Assembly: GCF_020410765.1 (NCBI RefSeq)
Contig: NZ_CP084541.1
Location: 5,944,001-6,008,000, forward strand
Length of the DNA stretch: 64,000 nt
Direction: 5' to 3'
From: Streptomyces marincola
GTDB lineage: Bacteria; Actinomycetota; Actinomycetes; Streptomycetales; Streptomycetaceae
Of this stretch, positions 50,089-58,597 are shown piece by piece. Numbering within the stretch: the first letter of the stretch is position 1; each line of letters begins with the position of its first letter. The position numbers and the translations under genes were made by a program. Below the pieces are notes generated by a model. The model was not told the DNA's origin. It saw nothing but the letters and a program-made list of their open reading frames with translations, and searched no databases.

Positions 50089-50859
50089 ATGTCCCTGTCA
50101 TCGGCGTCCCCCGCGCCACCGGCGCCCCAAGCTCCCCCGGCGTCACCCGAGCCCGCCGCGCGGGACCGGCCGGAACAGTCAGCGGACGTCTCCGCCCGCG
50201 CGCTGACCCGGCTCGCGGAAGAAGCGGTCCTGTGCGCTCCCGGCGCCTGCGGCGCCGCGGCGACCGCGGGCGTGGACGGCGGACCTGAAGGGCCCGCCGC
50301 CGTCACGCACCCCGACCTGTCCCCGCTGGTCGCGGTGCAGTTCGAGGCGGGCGACGGGCCGATCCCGGCCGCCGTGCGCACCGGCGAGCCGGTCGCGGCG
50401 GACGACCTGCTTGCGGAACGCCGCTGGCCCGCGTTCAGGGCCGCCGCGCTCGACGCCGGCCTCAGGTCGAGCACGACCCTGCCGTTCCGCCACGACGAGC
50501 TGACCGTGACCGTCACCGTCTGCGGCTTCAGGCCCGGCCTCATGGACGCGCGGACCCACACCCTGGCCACGCTCATCGGCGGCCTCGCCACCCGCACCCT
50601 CGCCCGCGACCGCGCCTACGAGCGCGTGCTGACGGAGGTCGACCAGCTCGACACGGCGCTGCGCTCGCGGCCCGTCATCGACCAGGCGTGCGGCATCCTC
50701 ATGCACGTGCTCGGCTGCGACGCGGACACCGCGTTCCAGTTGCTGCGCCGCCAGTCGCAGCGCACCAACAGCCGGCTCGCCGACCTCGCCCGCGAGGTCG
50801 TGCGCACCAAGGGCCGCGGCATGGAGGCGGCGCTCGCCCGGCTCCTGCCCGGCCGCTGA
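50089..50859 (+). CDS. GAF-ANTAR RNA-binding antiterminator
   Basis: A 256-residue protein. After a Pro-rich N-terminus, residues 35-170 form a GAF-like sensor (LTRLAEEAVLCAPGACGAA; TLPFRHDELTVTVTVCGFRPG) and 185-250 form the ANTAR domain (SRPVIDQACGILMHVLGCDADTAFQLLRRQSQRTNSRLADLAREVV), which binds RNA and prevents termination. A SigB-type promoter (GAAT-N14-GGGTAG) is upstream. Target transcripts are not visible in the window. Confidence 0.86.
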   Translation: MSLSSASPAPPAPQAPPASPEPAARDRPEQSADVSARALTRLAEEAVLCAPGACGAAATAGVDGGPEGPAAVTHPDLSPLVAVQFEAGDGPIPAAVRTGEPVAADDLLAERRWPAFRAAALDAGLRSSTTLPFRHDELTVTVTVCGFRPGLMDARTHTLATLIGGLATRTLARDRAYERVLTEVDQLDTALRSRPVIDQACGILMHVLGCDADTAFQLLRRQSQRTNSRLADLAREVVRTKGRGMEAALARLLPGR

Positions 50860-50877
50860 CGCGCCCGCGCCGCCGGC

Positions 50878-50902
50878 GCATCAGTCGGCGGCACGCGGGT
50901 AC
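50878..50902 (+). promoter_or_regulatory. SigB-type promoter of the NDH-2 gene
   Basis: GCAT (50878-50881), 15-bp spacer, GGGTAC (50897-50902), a full consensus match 46 bp before the start codon. Confidence 0.5.
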
Positions 50903-50948
50903 TCGCGGCACTCAGCGCGTCGAGACGCCCGTTGCGAAGGAGGAGCGC

Positions 50949-52253
50949 ATGAGCCGGTCCCGGATCGTGATCGTGGGGGCGGGGTTCGCCGGGTACCAGG
51001 CGGCCAGGTCCCTGCCGAGAACGGTGCGCAGGAACAGCGAGGTCGTCCTGCTCAACCCCACCGACTACTTCCTGTACCTGCCGCTGCTTCCCCAGGTCGC
51101 CGCCGGGATCCTGGAGCCCCGCCGGGTCACCGTCTCGCTCACCGGGACGCTGCCGCACGCCCGGCTCGTCCTCGGCGAGGCGGGTTCCGTCGATCTCGAC
51201 GCGGGGCGCGTGCACTACACCGACCCGGAGGGGAACGCGGGCGAGCTCGGCTACGACACCCTGGTCCTCTCCGTCGGCAGCGTCAGCCGCCTGCTGCCCA
51301 TCCCGGGCATCGCCGAGCACGCGCGCGGCTTCCGCGGCCTGCCCGAGGCGCTCTACCTGCGCGACCACATCGTGCGGCAGCTCGAACTCGCCGCGCACAC
51401 CGACGACGAGGACGAGCGGCGCGCCCGCGCCACGTTCGTCGTGGTCGGCGCCGGCTACACCGGCACGGAGGTGGCGGCGCAGGGCGTGATGTTCGCGGAC
51501 GCGGTCACGCGCCGCACCCGGGGCCGCCGCGTCACGCCGCGCTGGATGCTGCTCGACATCGCGCCCCGGGTGCTGCCCGAGCTGGACGAACGCCTGTCGC
51601 GCACGGCCGACCGCGTGCTGCGCGCCCGCGGCGTCGACGTCAGGCCGGGCACCTCGGTGAAGGAGGCGAGGCGCGGCGGCGTGCTCCTCGACAACGGCGA
51701 GTCGGTCGACACGCGCAGCCTCATCTGGTGCGTCGGCGTCCGGCCCGACCCGCTCGTGGCCGACATGGGGCTGCCCACGGAACGCGGGCGGCTGGTGGTG
51801 GACCAGTACCTGAACGTGCCGGACCACCCCGAGGTCTTCGCGTGCGGCGACGCCGCGGCCGTGCCCGACCTGACCAGGCCGGGCGAGTTCACGCCGATGA
51901 CCGCGCAGCACGCGTGGCGGCAGGGCAAGGTCGCCGGGCACAACGTCGGCGCCTACTACGGCTGCGGCGAACGCCGCGCCTACGAGCACCACGACCGCGG
52001 GTTCGCCGTGGACCTCGGCGGCGTGCAGGCCGCGGCCAACCCGTTCCACGTGCCGCTCTCCGGTCCGCTCGCCGGCGCGGTCACGCGCGGCTACCACCTG
52101 TTCTCGATGCCGGGCAACCGCATCCGGGTCGCGGCCGACTGGCTGCTCGAAGCGGCGCTGCCCCGGCAGGCCGTTCAGCTCGGCATGGTCAGGTCCGGCT
52201 CCGTGCCGCTCGACACGGCCTCCCCCGAACTGGCCCGCACCCCGCCCGACTGA
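50949..52253 (+). CDS. NAD(P)/FAD oxidoreductase, type II NADH dehydrogenase-like
   Basis: A 434-residue two-dinucleotide flavoprotein: FAD-binding IVIVGAGFAGYQAARSL, NAD-binding FVVVGAGYTGTEVAAQ, and the FAD-binding VFACGDAAAV near the C-terminus. The length and LPLLPQVAAGILEPRRV motif match NDH-2 enzymes that pass electrons from NADH to quinone without pumping protons. A well-matched SigB promoter (GCAT-N15-GGGTAC) precedes it and AAGGAGGAG is an excellent ribosome site. Likely a stress-induced respiratory enzyme. Confidence 0.88.
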   Translation: MSRSRIVIVGAGFAGYQAARSLPRTVRRNSEVVLLNPTDYFLYLPLLPQVAAGILEPRRVTVSLTGTLPHARLVLGEAGSVDLDAGRVHYTDPEGNAGELGYDTLVLSVGSVSRLLPIPGIAEHARGFRGLPEALYLRDHIVRQLELAAHTDDEDERRARATFVVVGAGYTGTEVAAQGVMFADAVTRRTRGRRVTPRWMLLDIAPRVLPELDERLSRTADRVLRARGVDVRPGTSVKEARRGGVLLDNGESVDTRSLIWCVGVRPDPLVADMGLPTERGRLVVDQYLNVPDHPEVFACGDAAAVPDLTRPGEFTPMTAQHAWRQGKVAGHNVGAYYGCGERRAYEHHDRGFAVDLGGVQAAANPFHVPLSGPLAGAVTRGYHLFSMPGNRIRVAADWLLEAALPRQAVQLGMVRSGSVPLDTASPELARTPPD

Positions 52254-52282
52254 CCCGGCCCTGGAGCAGCCGGGCCTGGCGG

Positions 52283-52411
52283 TCAGGTGAGCGGCGTGCT
52301 GCCGACCGTCAACACCTTGATGCCGATCGTGCGGCCGTCGATCTCGTATGTGGCCCGATACGGTCCGACCCGAAGACGGCGGAGGTCGGTGCCGCCCAGG
52401 CGGGTGCTTCG
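52283..52411 (-). pseudogene. RelE/ParE toxin C-terminal remnant
   Basis: The minus-strand frame ending at 52283 encodes about 43 residues that read LRRLRVGPYRATYEIDG and IGIKVLTVGS, the last two strands of a RelE-type toxin, including a catalytic-type Arg near the end of strand 3. The frame is closed upstream by a stop codon at about 52412-52414 with no start and no antitoxin gene, so it is a truncated toxin. It lies in the 248-bp gap between NDH-2 and the CBS gene. Confidence 0.6.
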
Positions 52412-52501
52412 GCAAGCTCAGGTGCACGGTCGGCCACGTCCGGGCGACAGGGCGTCCGCGTGTTCTCGCGGCACCGCGATGTCCCCGGGCGGGACCGCCC
52501 G

Positions 52502-52903
52502 TCAGCAGTCCGCCGCACCGGCGCCGGGGCCGATGTCCCCGGCCCGCACCCACCCGACCACCCCCGAGCGGTCCACGACGGGCAGCCGCCGCACCGCGTG
52601 CTCGTTCATCAGCCGCGCCGCCGTGTCCACGCCGGTGTCGGGACCGACGTACACGGGGTCGGCCGTGCACACCGCCTGGCAGCTGACCGCCACCGGGTCC
52701 ATGCCCTCGGCGACGGCCCGCAGCGTGATGTCCCGGTCGGTCAGCACGCCGTGCAGCACGCCGTCCCGCACCACCAGGACGTCACCGGTGTCCTGGGCGC
52801 GCATCAGCTGCGCGGCCTCCACCAGGGAGGCGTCCGGCCGCAGCGTGGCCGTCACCGGCGTCATGACGTCCCGGACCAACCGGGCCGCGCCCGACCGGGC
52901 CAT
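52502..52903 (-). CDS. CBS-domain pair protein
   Basis: A 133-residue protein made of two CBS motifs: VRDVMTPVTATLRPDASLVEAAQLMRAQDTGDVLVV and GVLTDRDIT, then DPVYVGPDTGVDTAARLMNEHAVRRLPVV and GWVRAGDI. CBS pairs bind adenosyl ligands such as ATP/AMP. Streptomyces has many of these next to SigB genes. Its promoter region holds six helically phased TTCCCGC repeats. Confidence 0.87.
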   Translation of the reverse strand: MARSGAARLVRDVMTPVTATLRPDASLVEAAQLMRAQDTGDVLVVRDGVLHGVLTDRDITLRAVAEGMDPVAVSCQAVCTADPVYVGPDTGVDTAARLMNEHAVRRLPVVDRSGVVGWVRAGDIGPGAGAADC

Positions 52904-52929
52904 GACCGACCGCCCCCTTTCTCGCGTCG

Positions 52930-52989
52930 TTCCCGCAATGTTCCCGCGTCGTTCCCGCGTTTTCTCCCGCGGTTTTCCCGCGTTCCCGC
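52930..52989. repeat. Six helically phased TTCCCGC repeats upstream of the CBS gene
   Basis: Copies begin at 52930, 52941, 52952, 52964 (CTCCCGC), 52975 and 52983, with spacings of 11, 11, 12, 11 and 8 bp. They lie 27-86 bp upstream of the CBS start (minus strand), all on one DNA face, typical of cooperative regulator sites. Confidence 0.6.
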
Positions 52990-53092
52990 CGCGCGCCCGG
53001 CGGGGCTCCCGCCGCCGTTCGGCGCCGCTCCCCTGACAACCCCGCCCGTCCGCGCCGCCCCGGCTCCCCGCCGGGGCGGCGCGGGGCCCGGG

Positions 53093-55207
53093 CTACGCGA
53101 CCGTGCTGTCGCTGTCCCGGCCCCAGTGCCGGTGCCGGGCGATGAGGTCGGCGAACGCGCCCACCACATCCTCGGCCTCGGCCGCCCCGCCGCCGGTGCT
53201 GCTCACCACGCCCTGGTCCTCGACCACCGCGTCGCCCCCGCCCGCCAGCCTGAGGCCGGGCAGCGCCAGGCCGCGCAGCACCTCGACGCCCTCGCCGAGC
53301 GCCGCGAGCGCCTTGCCGTGCTTGAACGCCTCCGCCACGTAGTGCCTGGCCAGGCCGTCCGCGCCGAGCGCCGCGGCGCTCTGGGCGCCGCCCGGCACGC
53401 ACACCGCGTCGTACAGCACCGAGGCCATGGTGCTCAGCGCGCGGTCCACGGGAACCGTGCCGCCCTCGGCGCTCCGCACCTCGCCGGCGTGCGGCGCCAG
53501 CACCTCGGGCATGGCCCCGCCGCCGGACAGCTTCTCGCGCAGCACCGCCACCTGGGCGGCGGAGACGCCGTCGGCGGCCAGGATCGCGACGCGCCGGGTG
53601 GCGATCGTGTCCATCGGGCTGTTCGCCTGGCTGAGCGCGGGCGAGGTGCGCCCGTGGTTGCGTCCGGCCGGCTCGGCCGGGGGAGCGACCCCGAGGCCCT
53701 CGGCCACCGCGGTCGCCAGGGCGTGGTCGATGTGGTTGAGCCGTTCGACGGTGCGTTCCCTGATCTCGGTGTGCGTCACCTTGCCGAGCTCGAACCGGTA
53801 GGCGGCGACGATGTGCTCCTTCTCCCAGTCCGCCATGCTGTTCCAGAACAGCGTCGCCTGGCTGTAGTGGTCGGAGAAGCTCTCACTGCGCTTGCGGATC
53901 TTCACGCCGTCCACGCGCTCCTGGTGGTGCACGTACGCGCCGGCGTCCGGCGAGGCGAGCACCGGGCAGCCGCCGGAGATCGAGTTCGGCGTGTAGGAGG
54001 TGCGGCCGGTGTGCACGCGCTGCTGGCCGTAGCCGTCCCGCTGGTTGTTGGTGACCTGCGCGACGGGCCGGTTGACGGGCAGCTGCTCGAAGTTCGGGCC
54101 GCCCAGCCGGATCAGCTGCGTGTCCAGGTAGGAGTGGTTGCGGCCCTGGAGCAGCGGGTCGTTGGTGAAGTCGATGCCGGGCACCACGTGCGCGGTGTGG
54201 AACGCGACCTGCTCGGTCTCGGCGAAGAAGTTGTCCGGGTTCTTGTCGAGGACCATCTTGCCGATGGGCCGCAGCGGCACCGTCTCCTCGGGGATGATCT
54301 TCGTCGGGTCCAGCAGGTCGAAGTCGAACCGGAACTCGTCCTCCTCGGGCACCAGCTGCACGGCCAGCTCGAACTCCGGGTAGTCCCCGCGCTCGATCGC
54401 CTCCCACAGGTCGCGCCGGTTGTAGTCCGGGTCCTTGCCCGCCACGACCTGCGCCTCCTCCCAGACCAGCGAGTGGGTCCCGAGCACCGGCCGCCAGTGG
54501 AACTTGACGAACGTGCCCCGGCCCTCGGCGTTCACGAAACGGAACGTGTGGACGCCGAACCCCTGCATCATCCGGTAGCTGCGCGGAATCGACCGGTCGG
54601 ACATCAGCCACAGCACCATGTGCATCGATTCCGGCTGGAGCGAGACGAAATCCCAGAACGTGTCGTGCGCCGACTGGGCCTGCGGTATCTCGTTGTCCGG
54701 CTCCGGTTTCACGGCGTGCACGAAGTCGGGGAACTTGATGGCGTCCTGGATGAAGAAGACCGGGAAATTGTTCCCGACCAGGTCGTAGTTCCCCTCGCGC
54801 GTGTAGAACTTGGTCGCGAACCCCCGCACGTCGCGCACCGTGTCGGCCGAGCCCCGCGACCCGGCCACCGTGGAGAACCGCACGAAGACCGGAGTCTCCC
54901 GGTCAGGGCCCTGGAGGAAGTCCGCCTTCGTGTACTCGGCCAGCGACTCGTAGGGCCGGAAGACACCGTAGGCGCCCGCGCCCCTGGCATGCACCACGCG
55001 CTCCGGAATCCGCTCGTGGTCGAAATGGGTGACCTTCTCCCGGAAGTGGAAGTCCTCCAGCAGAGTGGGTCCGCGCTCACCCACCTTCAGGGAATTGTCG
55101 GTGTCGTCGACGCGCGTACCGAAATTCGTCGTCAGCGGTCCGTCGTCGGGCCTGGCCCGCGACGGATCGAGTTGTTCCTGTTTGCCGCGCGCCTCGTCGG
55201 TCGGCAT
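53093..55207 (-). CDS. katE: Large-subunit catalase with C-terminal GATase-like domain
   Basis: A 704-residue heme catalase of the HPII type. The distal His is in VVHARGAGAYG (about 75), the distal Asn in VGNNFPVFFIQD and the heme-ligand Tyr in HSYLDTQLIRLGGPNFEQLPVN. The C-terminal ~150 residues (TRRVAILAADGVSAAQVAVLREKLSGGG; YDAVCVPGGAQS) form the class I glutamine-amidotransferase/DJ-1-like domain found only in large catalases. Converts H2O2 to water and O2. GAAGGAG lies 7 bp before the ATG. Stress gene, possibly under the nearby SigB-family sigma. Confidence 0.92.
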   Translation of the reverse strand: MPTDEARGKQEQLDPSRARPDDGPLTTNFGTRVDDTDNSLKVGERGPTLLEDFHFREKVTHFDHERIPERVVHARGAGAYGVFRPYESLAEYTKADFLQGPDRETPVFVRFSTVAGSRGSADTVRDVRGFATKFYTREGNYDLVGNNFPVFFIQDAIKFPDFVHAVKPEPDNEIPQAQSAHDTFWDFVSLQPESMHMVLWLMSDRSIPRSYRMMQGFGVHTFRFVNAEGRGTFVKFHWRPVLGTHSLVWEEAQVVAGKDPDYNRRDLWEAIERGDYPEFELAVQLVPEEDEFRFDFDLLDPTKIIPEETVPLRPIGKMVLDKNPDNFFAETEQVAFHTAHVVPGIDFTNDPLLQGRNHSYLDTQLIRLGGPNFEQLPVNRPVAQVTNNQRDGYGQQRVHTGRTSYTPNSISGGCPVLASPDAGAYVHHQERVDGVKIRKRSESFSDHYSQATLFWNSMADWEKEHIVAAYRFELGKVTHTEIRERTVERLNHIDHALATAVAEGLGVAPPAEPAGRNHGRTSPALSQANSPMDTIATRRVAILAADGVSAAQVAVLREKLSGGGAMPEVLAPHAGEVRSAEGGTVPVDRALSTMASVLYDAVCVPGGAQSAAALGADGLARHYVAEAFKHGKALAALGEGVEVLRGLALPGLRLAGGGDAVVEDQGVVSSTGGGAAEAEDVVGAFADLIARHRHWGRDSDSTVA

Positions 55208-55250
55208 GAGCGCTCCTTCGCTGCGGGGGATCGGGGCCTGAAGTGCATCA

Positions 55251-55261
55251 CCGGTTACCGG
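55251..55261. promoter_or_regulatory. CCGGT-N-ACCGG palindrome upstream of the catalase
   Basis: An 11-bp palindrome overlapping the pyruvyltransferase stop, 44 bp before the catalase ATG. Possible operator; no proper promoter was identified with confidence. Confidence 0.3.
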
Positions 55262-56187
55262 TTCACCGCGTCGCAAACATCGCCGGGGCCTCCGGCGCGC
55301 AACGCGCCGAGCAGCGCGTCCGCCGGGTCGGGCGCCGCCGCCAGTTCCACCGCGCGCCGCCGCGCGACCTGCCGGCCGCGTTCGAGGCACCAGGTCAGCC
55401 ACACCTCAAGGCGCCGTTCGTCCAGCCGCTCGGCCGGGACGACGGCAGGCCACCGGCACGCCCGGGCCTGCGCCGCCACCTTCGCGCCGCCCGCCACCGG
55501 GTCCACCGCGATGGGCGGCACGCCCGCGCGCAGGCCGAGCACCAGCCCGTGCAGCCGGTCGGTGACCAGGGCGTCGAGCCGCCCCAGCACGGCGAGGAAC
55601 TGGTCGGGTGTTCCGCACAGCAACCCGTCCGACCGGTCCAGGCGGCTCTCCAGCACCACCGGCGCGCAGCGCGAGCCGGCCAGCCACCGCGTCACGGTCT
55701 CCGCGACCGCGCCGTGCAGCCGGCGTTCCCCGTACTCGTGCTGCCCCCGCGTCAGCAGCACCCCCACCACCGGCACCGGCGTGCGGCGCGGCGCGCGCAG
55801 CGACAGGTCGGCCATCGGCTCCCGTCCCGCGCCGTCCCGCGCCAGGACCACGTGGAAGCCGGTCACGGCCGGATCCTCCGGGTCCACCACGGACGTGCCC
55901 ACCGCGATCCGGCGGCAGTGGGCGAAGCGTTCGTGCAGCCCGGCCGGCTGCGGCCCGTGCACAGGACCGCAGATGAACACCAGCCGCGTGTAGTCCTCCG
56001 GCCTCGCCCGCTCCAGGGACAGCCCGTCCGGCCGGAAGCCCGGACTCCACGCCACGTCGTAGGGCACGCCCGCCGCGTCGAGCACCTGCCTGACCCGGTC
56101 GAGCGCCAGCACGTCACCGGCCGTCGCCTCGCCGTTGACGAAGCTGAACCAGCCGGTGAGCAACGTGCGTCCCTCGTCACTCGCCAT
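55255..56187 (-). CDS. Polysaccharide pyruvyltransferase family protein
   Basis: A 310-residue enzyme of the CsaB/WcaK type that adds pyruvyl ketal to surface glycans. It shows LTGWFSFVNGEATAGDVLALD (PEP-site N-terminus), PVVGVLLTRGQHEY and LDALVTDRLHGLVLGLRAGVPPIAVDPVAGGAK, the family's conserved DRLHG block. Together with the following GT2, GT4 and heptose genes it points to a pyruvylated cell-surface polymer. It ends 48 bp before the catalase gene and reads in the same direction. Confidence 0.87.
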   Translation of the reverse strand: MASDEGRTLLTGWFSFVNGEATAGDVLALDRVRQVLDAAGVPYDVAWSPGFRPDGLSLERARPEDYTRLVFICGPVHGPQPAGLHERFAHCRRIAVGTSVVDPEDPAVTGFHVVLARDGAGREPMADLSLRAPRRTPVPVVGVLLTRGQHEYGERRLHGAVAETVTRWLAGSRCAPVVLESRLDRSDGLLCGTPDQFLAVLGRLDALVTDRLHGLVLGLRAGVPPIAVDPVAGGAKVAAQARACRWPAVVPAERLDERRLEVWLTWCLERGRQVARRRAVELAAAPDPADALLGALRAGGPGDVCDAVNR

Positions 56188-56351
56188 CCGTCACCCCGCA
56201 TCTCACGCGCGCCGAGTGCCCTGCGCGACGGAGCCGAAACGGTGGGCCACCGCGACCGGCCGGTGCGCGCGGGGCAGGCCCCCGCGACGTTGGCGCGTTT
56301 TGAGGCGATTGGTCAGGGTTTGACCGGGTCGCGGGCGGGCACCCGGGCCGG

Positions 56352-57248
56352 GTGTCAGCCGCCACCATCGGAGTGGTCATCGCCACCCGGAACCGCGCCA
56401 CCGGCCTGCTCGCGACGCTCGACCGGCTCACGGCCCTGCCGGAACGCCCGCCGATCACCGTCGTCGACAACGCCTCCGACGACGGCACCAGGGCGCTGCT
56501 CGCGAGCCGCTTCCCGGCCGTCCGGGTGCTCGCGCTGCCCGCCAACCTCGGGGCGTCGGCCCGCAACAAGGGCGTGCTGGCCCTCCCCGCGCGCTACATC
56601 GCGTTCAGTGACGACGACTCCTGGTGGGAGCCGGGCGCGCTGGCCGAGGCGGTCGGACTCATGGAGCGCGACCCGCGGCTCGGGCTCGTCGCGGCCAGAA
56701 CCCTCGTGGGCGAGGAACGCGCGCCCGACCCACTCAACGACGTGCTCGCGGCCTCCCCGCCCGCCGCAGGCGACGACCCGTCGGCCCCCGCGGCCGGCGA
56801 CGGGCAGCCCGGCCCCCCGGTGCTCGGGTTCCTCGGCTGCGCCGCCGTCGTGCGCCGCAGCGCGTTCCTCTCCGTCGGCGGATACCACCCGCTGCTGTTC
56901 ATCGGCGGCGAGGAGACCCTGCTCGCCTACGACCTGACGGCCGCCGGCTGGCACGTCCGCTACGCGCCGCAGGTCACGGCCGTGCACCGCCCGGCCGCAG
57001 GGCCGCGCCCGGGGCGCGACGCGCTCATGCGGCGCAACGAGGTACTGACCGCCTGGCTGCGCCGCCCGCTCCCCGTGGCGCTGCGCAGCACCTGGCGCCT
57101 GGCCGGCGCCGCCAGGCGCGAGCCCGCCGCCCGGCAGGCGCTCGGCCAACTGCTGCCGAGGCTGCCGGCCGCCGTGCGCGGCCGGCGCCCGCTGCCCGCC
57201 GGCGTGGAGGCGCACGTCCGCCGTCTGGAGCCGGCCGATGCCCCCTGA
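56352..57248 (+). CDS. GT2 family glycosyltransferase (first of a tandem pair)
   Basis: A 298-residue enzyme of the GT-A fold. The nucleotide-binding N-terminus is IGVVIATRNRATGLLATLDRL, the metal-binding motif is FSDDDSWWEPG near 78-88, and the acceptor region is FIGGEETLLAYDLTAAGW. It overlaps the next gene by 11 bp. It is a close paralogue of that gene (same layout and similar motifs), so a tandem duplication is likely. Probably builds an envelope polysaccharide with the neighbouring pyruvyl transferase. Confidence 0.88.
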   Translation: MSAATIGVVIATRNRATGLLATLDRLTALPERPPITVVDNASDDGTRALLASRFPAVRVLALPANLGASARNKGVLALPARYIAFSDDDSWWEPGALAEAVGLMERDPRLGLVAARTLVGEERAPDPLNDVLAASPPAAGDDPSAPAAGDGQPGPPVLGFLGCAAVVRRSAFLSVGGYHPLLFIGGEETLLAYDLTAAGWHVRYAPQVTAVHRPAAGPRPGRDALMRRNEVLTAWLRRPLPVALRSTWRLAGAARREPAARQALGQLLPRLPAAVRGRRPLPAGVEAHVRRLEPADAP

Positions 57249-58137
57249 CGACCGCACCTCCGTGGTGATCATCACGCGCGACCGCCGCGCCGAGCTGCTG
57301 CACACCCTCGACCGCCTGGCCGAACTGCCCGAACGTCCGCCCGTGCTGATCACCGACAACGGCAGCACCGACGGCACGGCCGACGCCGTGGCCAGGCACC
57401 ACCCGGCGGTCCGGGTGCTCACCCCGGGCGAGAACCTGGGCGCGATCGGCCGCAACCTCGCCGCGCGCCACGTCACCACGCCCTACCTCGCGTTCTGCGA
57501 CGACGACACGTGGTGGGAGCCGGGCTCCCTGGCCGGGGCGGCCGACCTGCTCGACACCCACCCCGCCGTGGCCGCCGTCACCGCCCGCATCCTGGTCGAG
57601 CCCGGCGGCACCGAGGACCCGATCGTCGAGGAGCTGCGCTCCTCCCCGCTGCCGCGCCCCGGCTGGCTGCCGGGGCCCGCGCTCGGCTCGTTCCTCGCCG
57701 CCGCGACCGTGCTGCGCACCAGCGCGTTCCGCGCGGCCGGCGGCTTCCACCCCCGGCTGTGGCTCGGGGGAGAGGAGGAACTGCTGGCCGCCGACCTGAT
57801 GGCCGACGGCTGGTGGCTGATGTTCGACGAGAGCCTGACCATCCACCACGCGCCCTCCGAGGCGCGCGACCCCTCGCGCCGTCGCGCGGACGGCATCCGC
57901 AACACGCTCTGGTACACCTGGCTGCGCCGCCCGGTGCGCCCGGCCCTGCGCCGCACGGCCCACCTGCTGCGCACCGTGCCGCGCGACCGCACCACGGCCG
58001 CCGCGCTCCTGCGCGCGGCGGCCGGTGCCCCCTGGGTGGCCAGGGAACGCCGCCCGGTGCCCCCCGAGGTCGACCGCCGCCTGCGCACACTGGAAACCGC
58101 CCAACGCACCTCAACCGCCCGCCGCTACGTGGGCTGA
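57238..58137 (+). CDS. GT2 family glycosyltransferase (second of a tandem pair)
   Basis: A 299-residue paralogue of the previous gene: SVVIITRDRRAELLHTLDRL, FCDDDTWWEPG and LWLGGEEELLAADLMADGW. The 11-bp overlap implies coupled translation. Its last 45 bp are repeated at 58920-58964, beyond the toxin-antitoxin islet, with 40 of 45 identities, suggesting an insertion or duplication at this gene's 3' end. Confidence 0.88.
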   Translation: MPPDDRTSVVIITRDRRAELLHTLDRLAELPERPPVLITDNGSTDGTADAVARHHPAVRVLTPGENLGAIGRNLAARHVTTPYLAFCDDDTWWEPGSLAGAADLLDTHPAVAAVTARILVEPGGTEDPIVEELRSSPLPRPGWLPGPALGSFLAAATVLRTSAFRAAGGFHPRLWLGGEEELLAADLMADGWWLMFDESLTIHHAPSEARDPSRRRADGIRNTLWYTWLRRPVRPALRRTAHLLRTVPRDRTTAAALLRAAAGAPWVARERRPVPPEVDRRLRTLETAQRTSTARRYVG

Positions 58138-58360
58138 CGGCTCAACACCCGCCCACACGAGGCCCGTTCGGCGAGGCAGGCGCGCGGGTCGGGAGCGGGA
58201 GCGAATGCGGCGGTCGCCAGGAGAGACGGCGCGGTCGCGATTTCGATGCACATGTCGAGTGCTGCGGGCGCAGCGGCACCCGCCAATCGCTGCCCCCGCC
58301 CTGGAAGATGTGTCAACCGGTCGACGAGGTACGGCACCCCCGTTCTCAGGGAGTTCGGCT
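58138..58360. other. Gap between second GT2 gene and the toxin; nothing recognised
   Basis: About 223 bp inside the decaying islet without a recognisable gene; possible 3' flank of an earlier element. Confidence 0.4.
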
Positions 58361-58597
58361 TCAGCCCACGTGCTCGATCGAGACGATCACCGGCTGCTGG
58401 CTGACGACACGGTAGAGCACTCGGTAGAAGCCGACACGCAAGCGGAACTGGTCAGGCCCATACGGGTGCGCCCCGGAAGGGCGCGGATTCTTGAGCAGGA
58501 GGTTGATGCTGTCGAGCAACGCGTCGGCTGCTTTCCTGTCCTCTTTCCGGAGACGGGCGAACGAACGTTTGGCGGTGTCTTCCCACCGCACACTCAT
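58361..58597 (-). CDS. RelE/ParE-family toxin
   Basis: A 78-residue toxin: VRWEDTAKRSFARLRKEDRKAADALLDSINLLLKNPRP and GAHPYGPDQFRLRVGFYRVLYRVVSQQPVIVSIEHVG match the RelE/YafQ group, with the basic residues of the mRNase surface. It overlaps the antitoxin by the ATGA of the antitoxin's stop. Antitoxin upstream is frameshifted, so the toxin may be toothless in expression or regulated differently. Confidence 0.83.
   Translation of the reverse strand: MSVRWEDTAKRSFARLRKEDRKAADALLDSINLLLKNPRPSGAHPYGPDQFRLRVGFYRVLYRVVSQQPVIVSIEHVG

Noticed and set aside
51728..55993. A 1421-codon plus-strand ORF across catalase
   Set aside because: It is antisense to a catalase with full active site; no own features.
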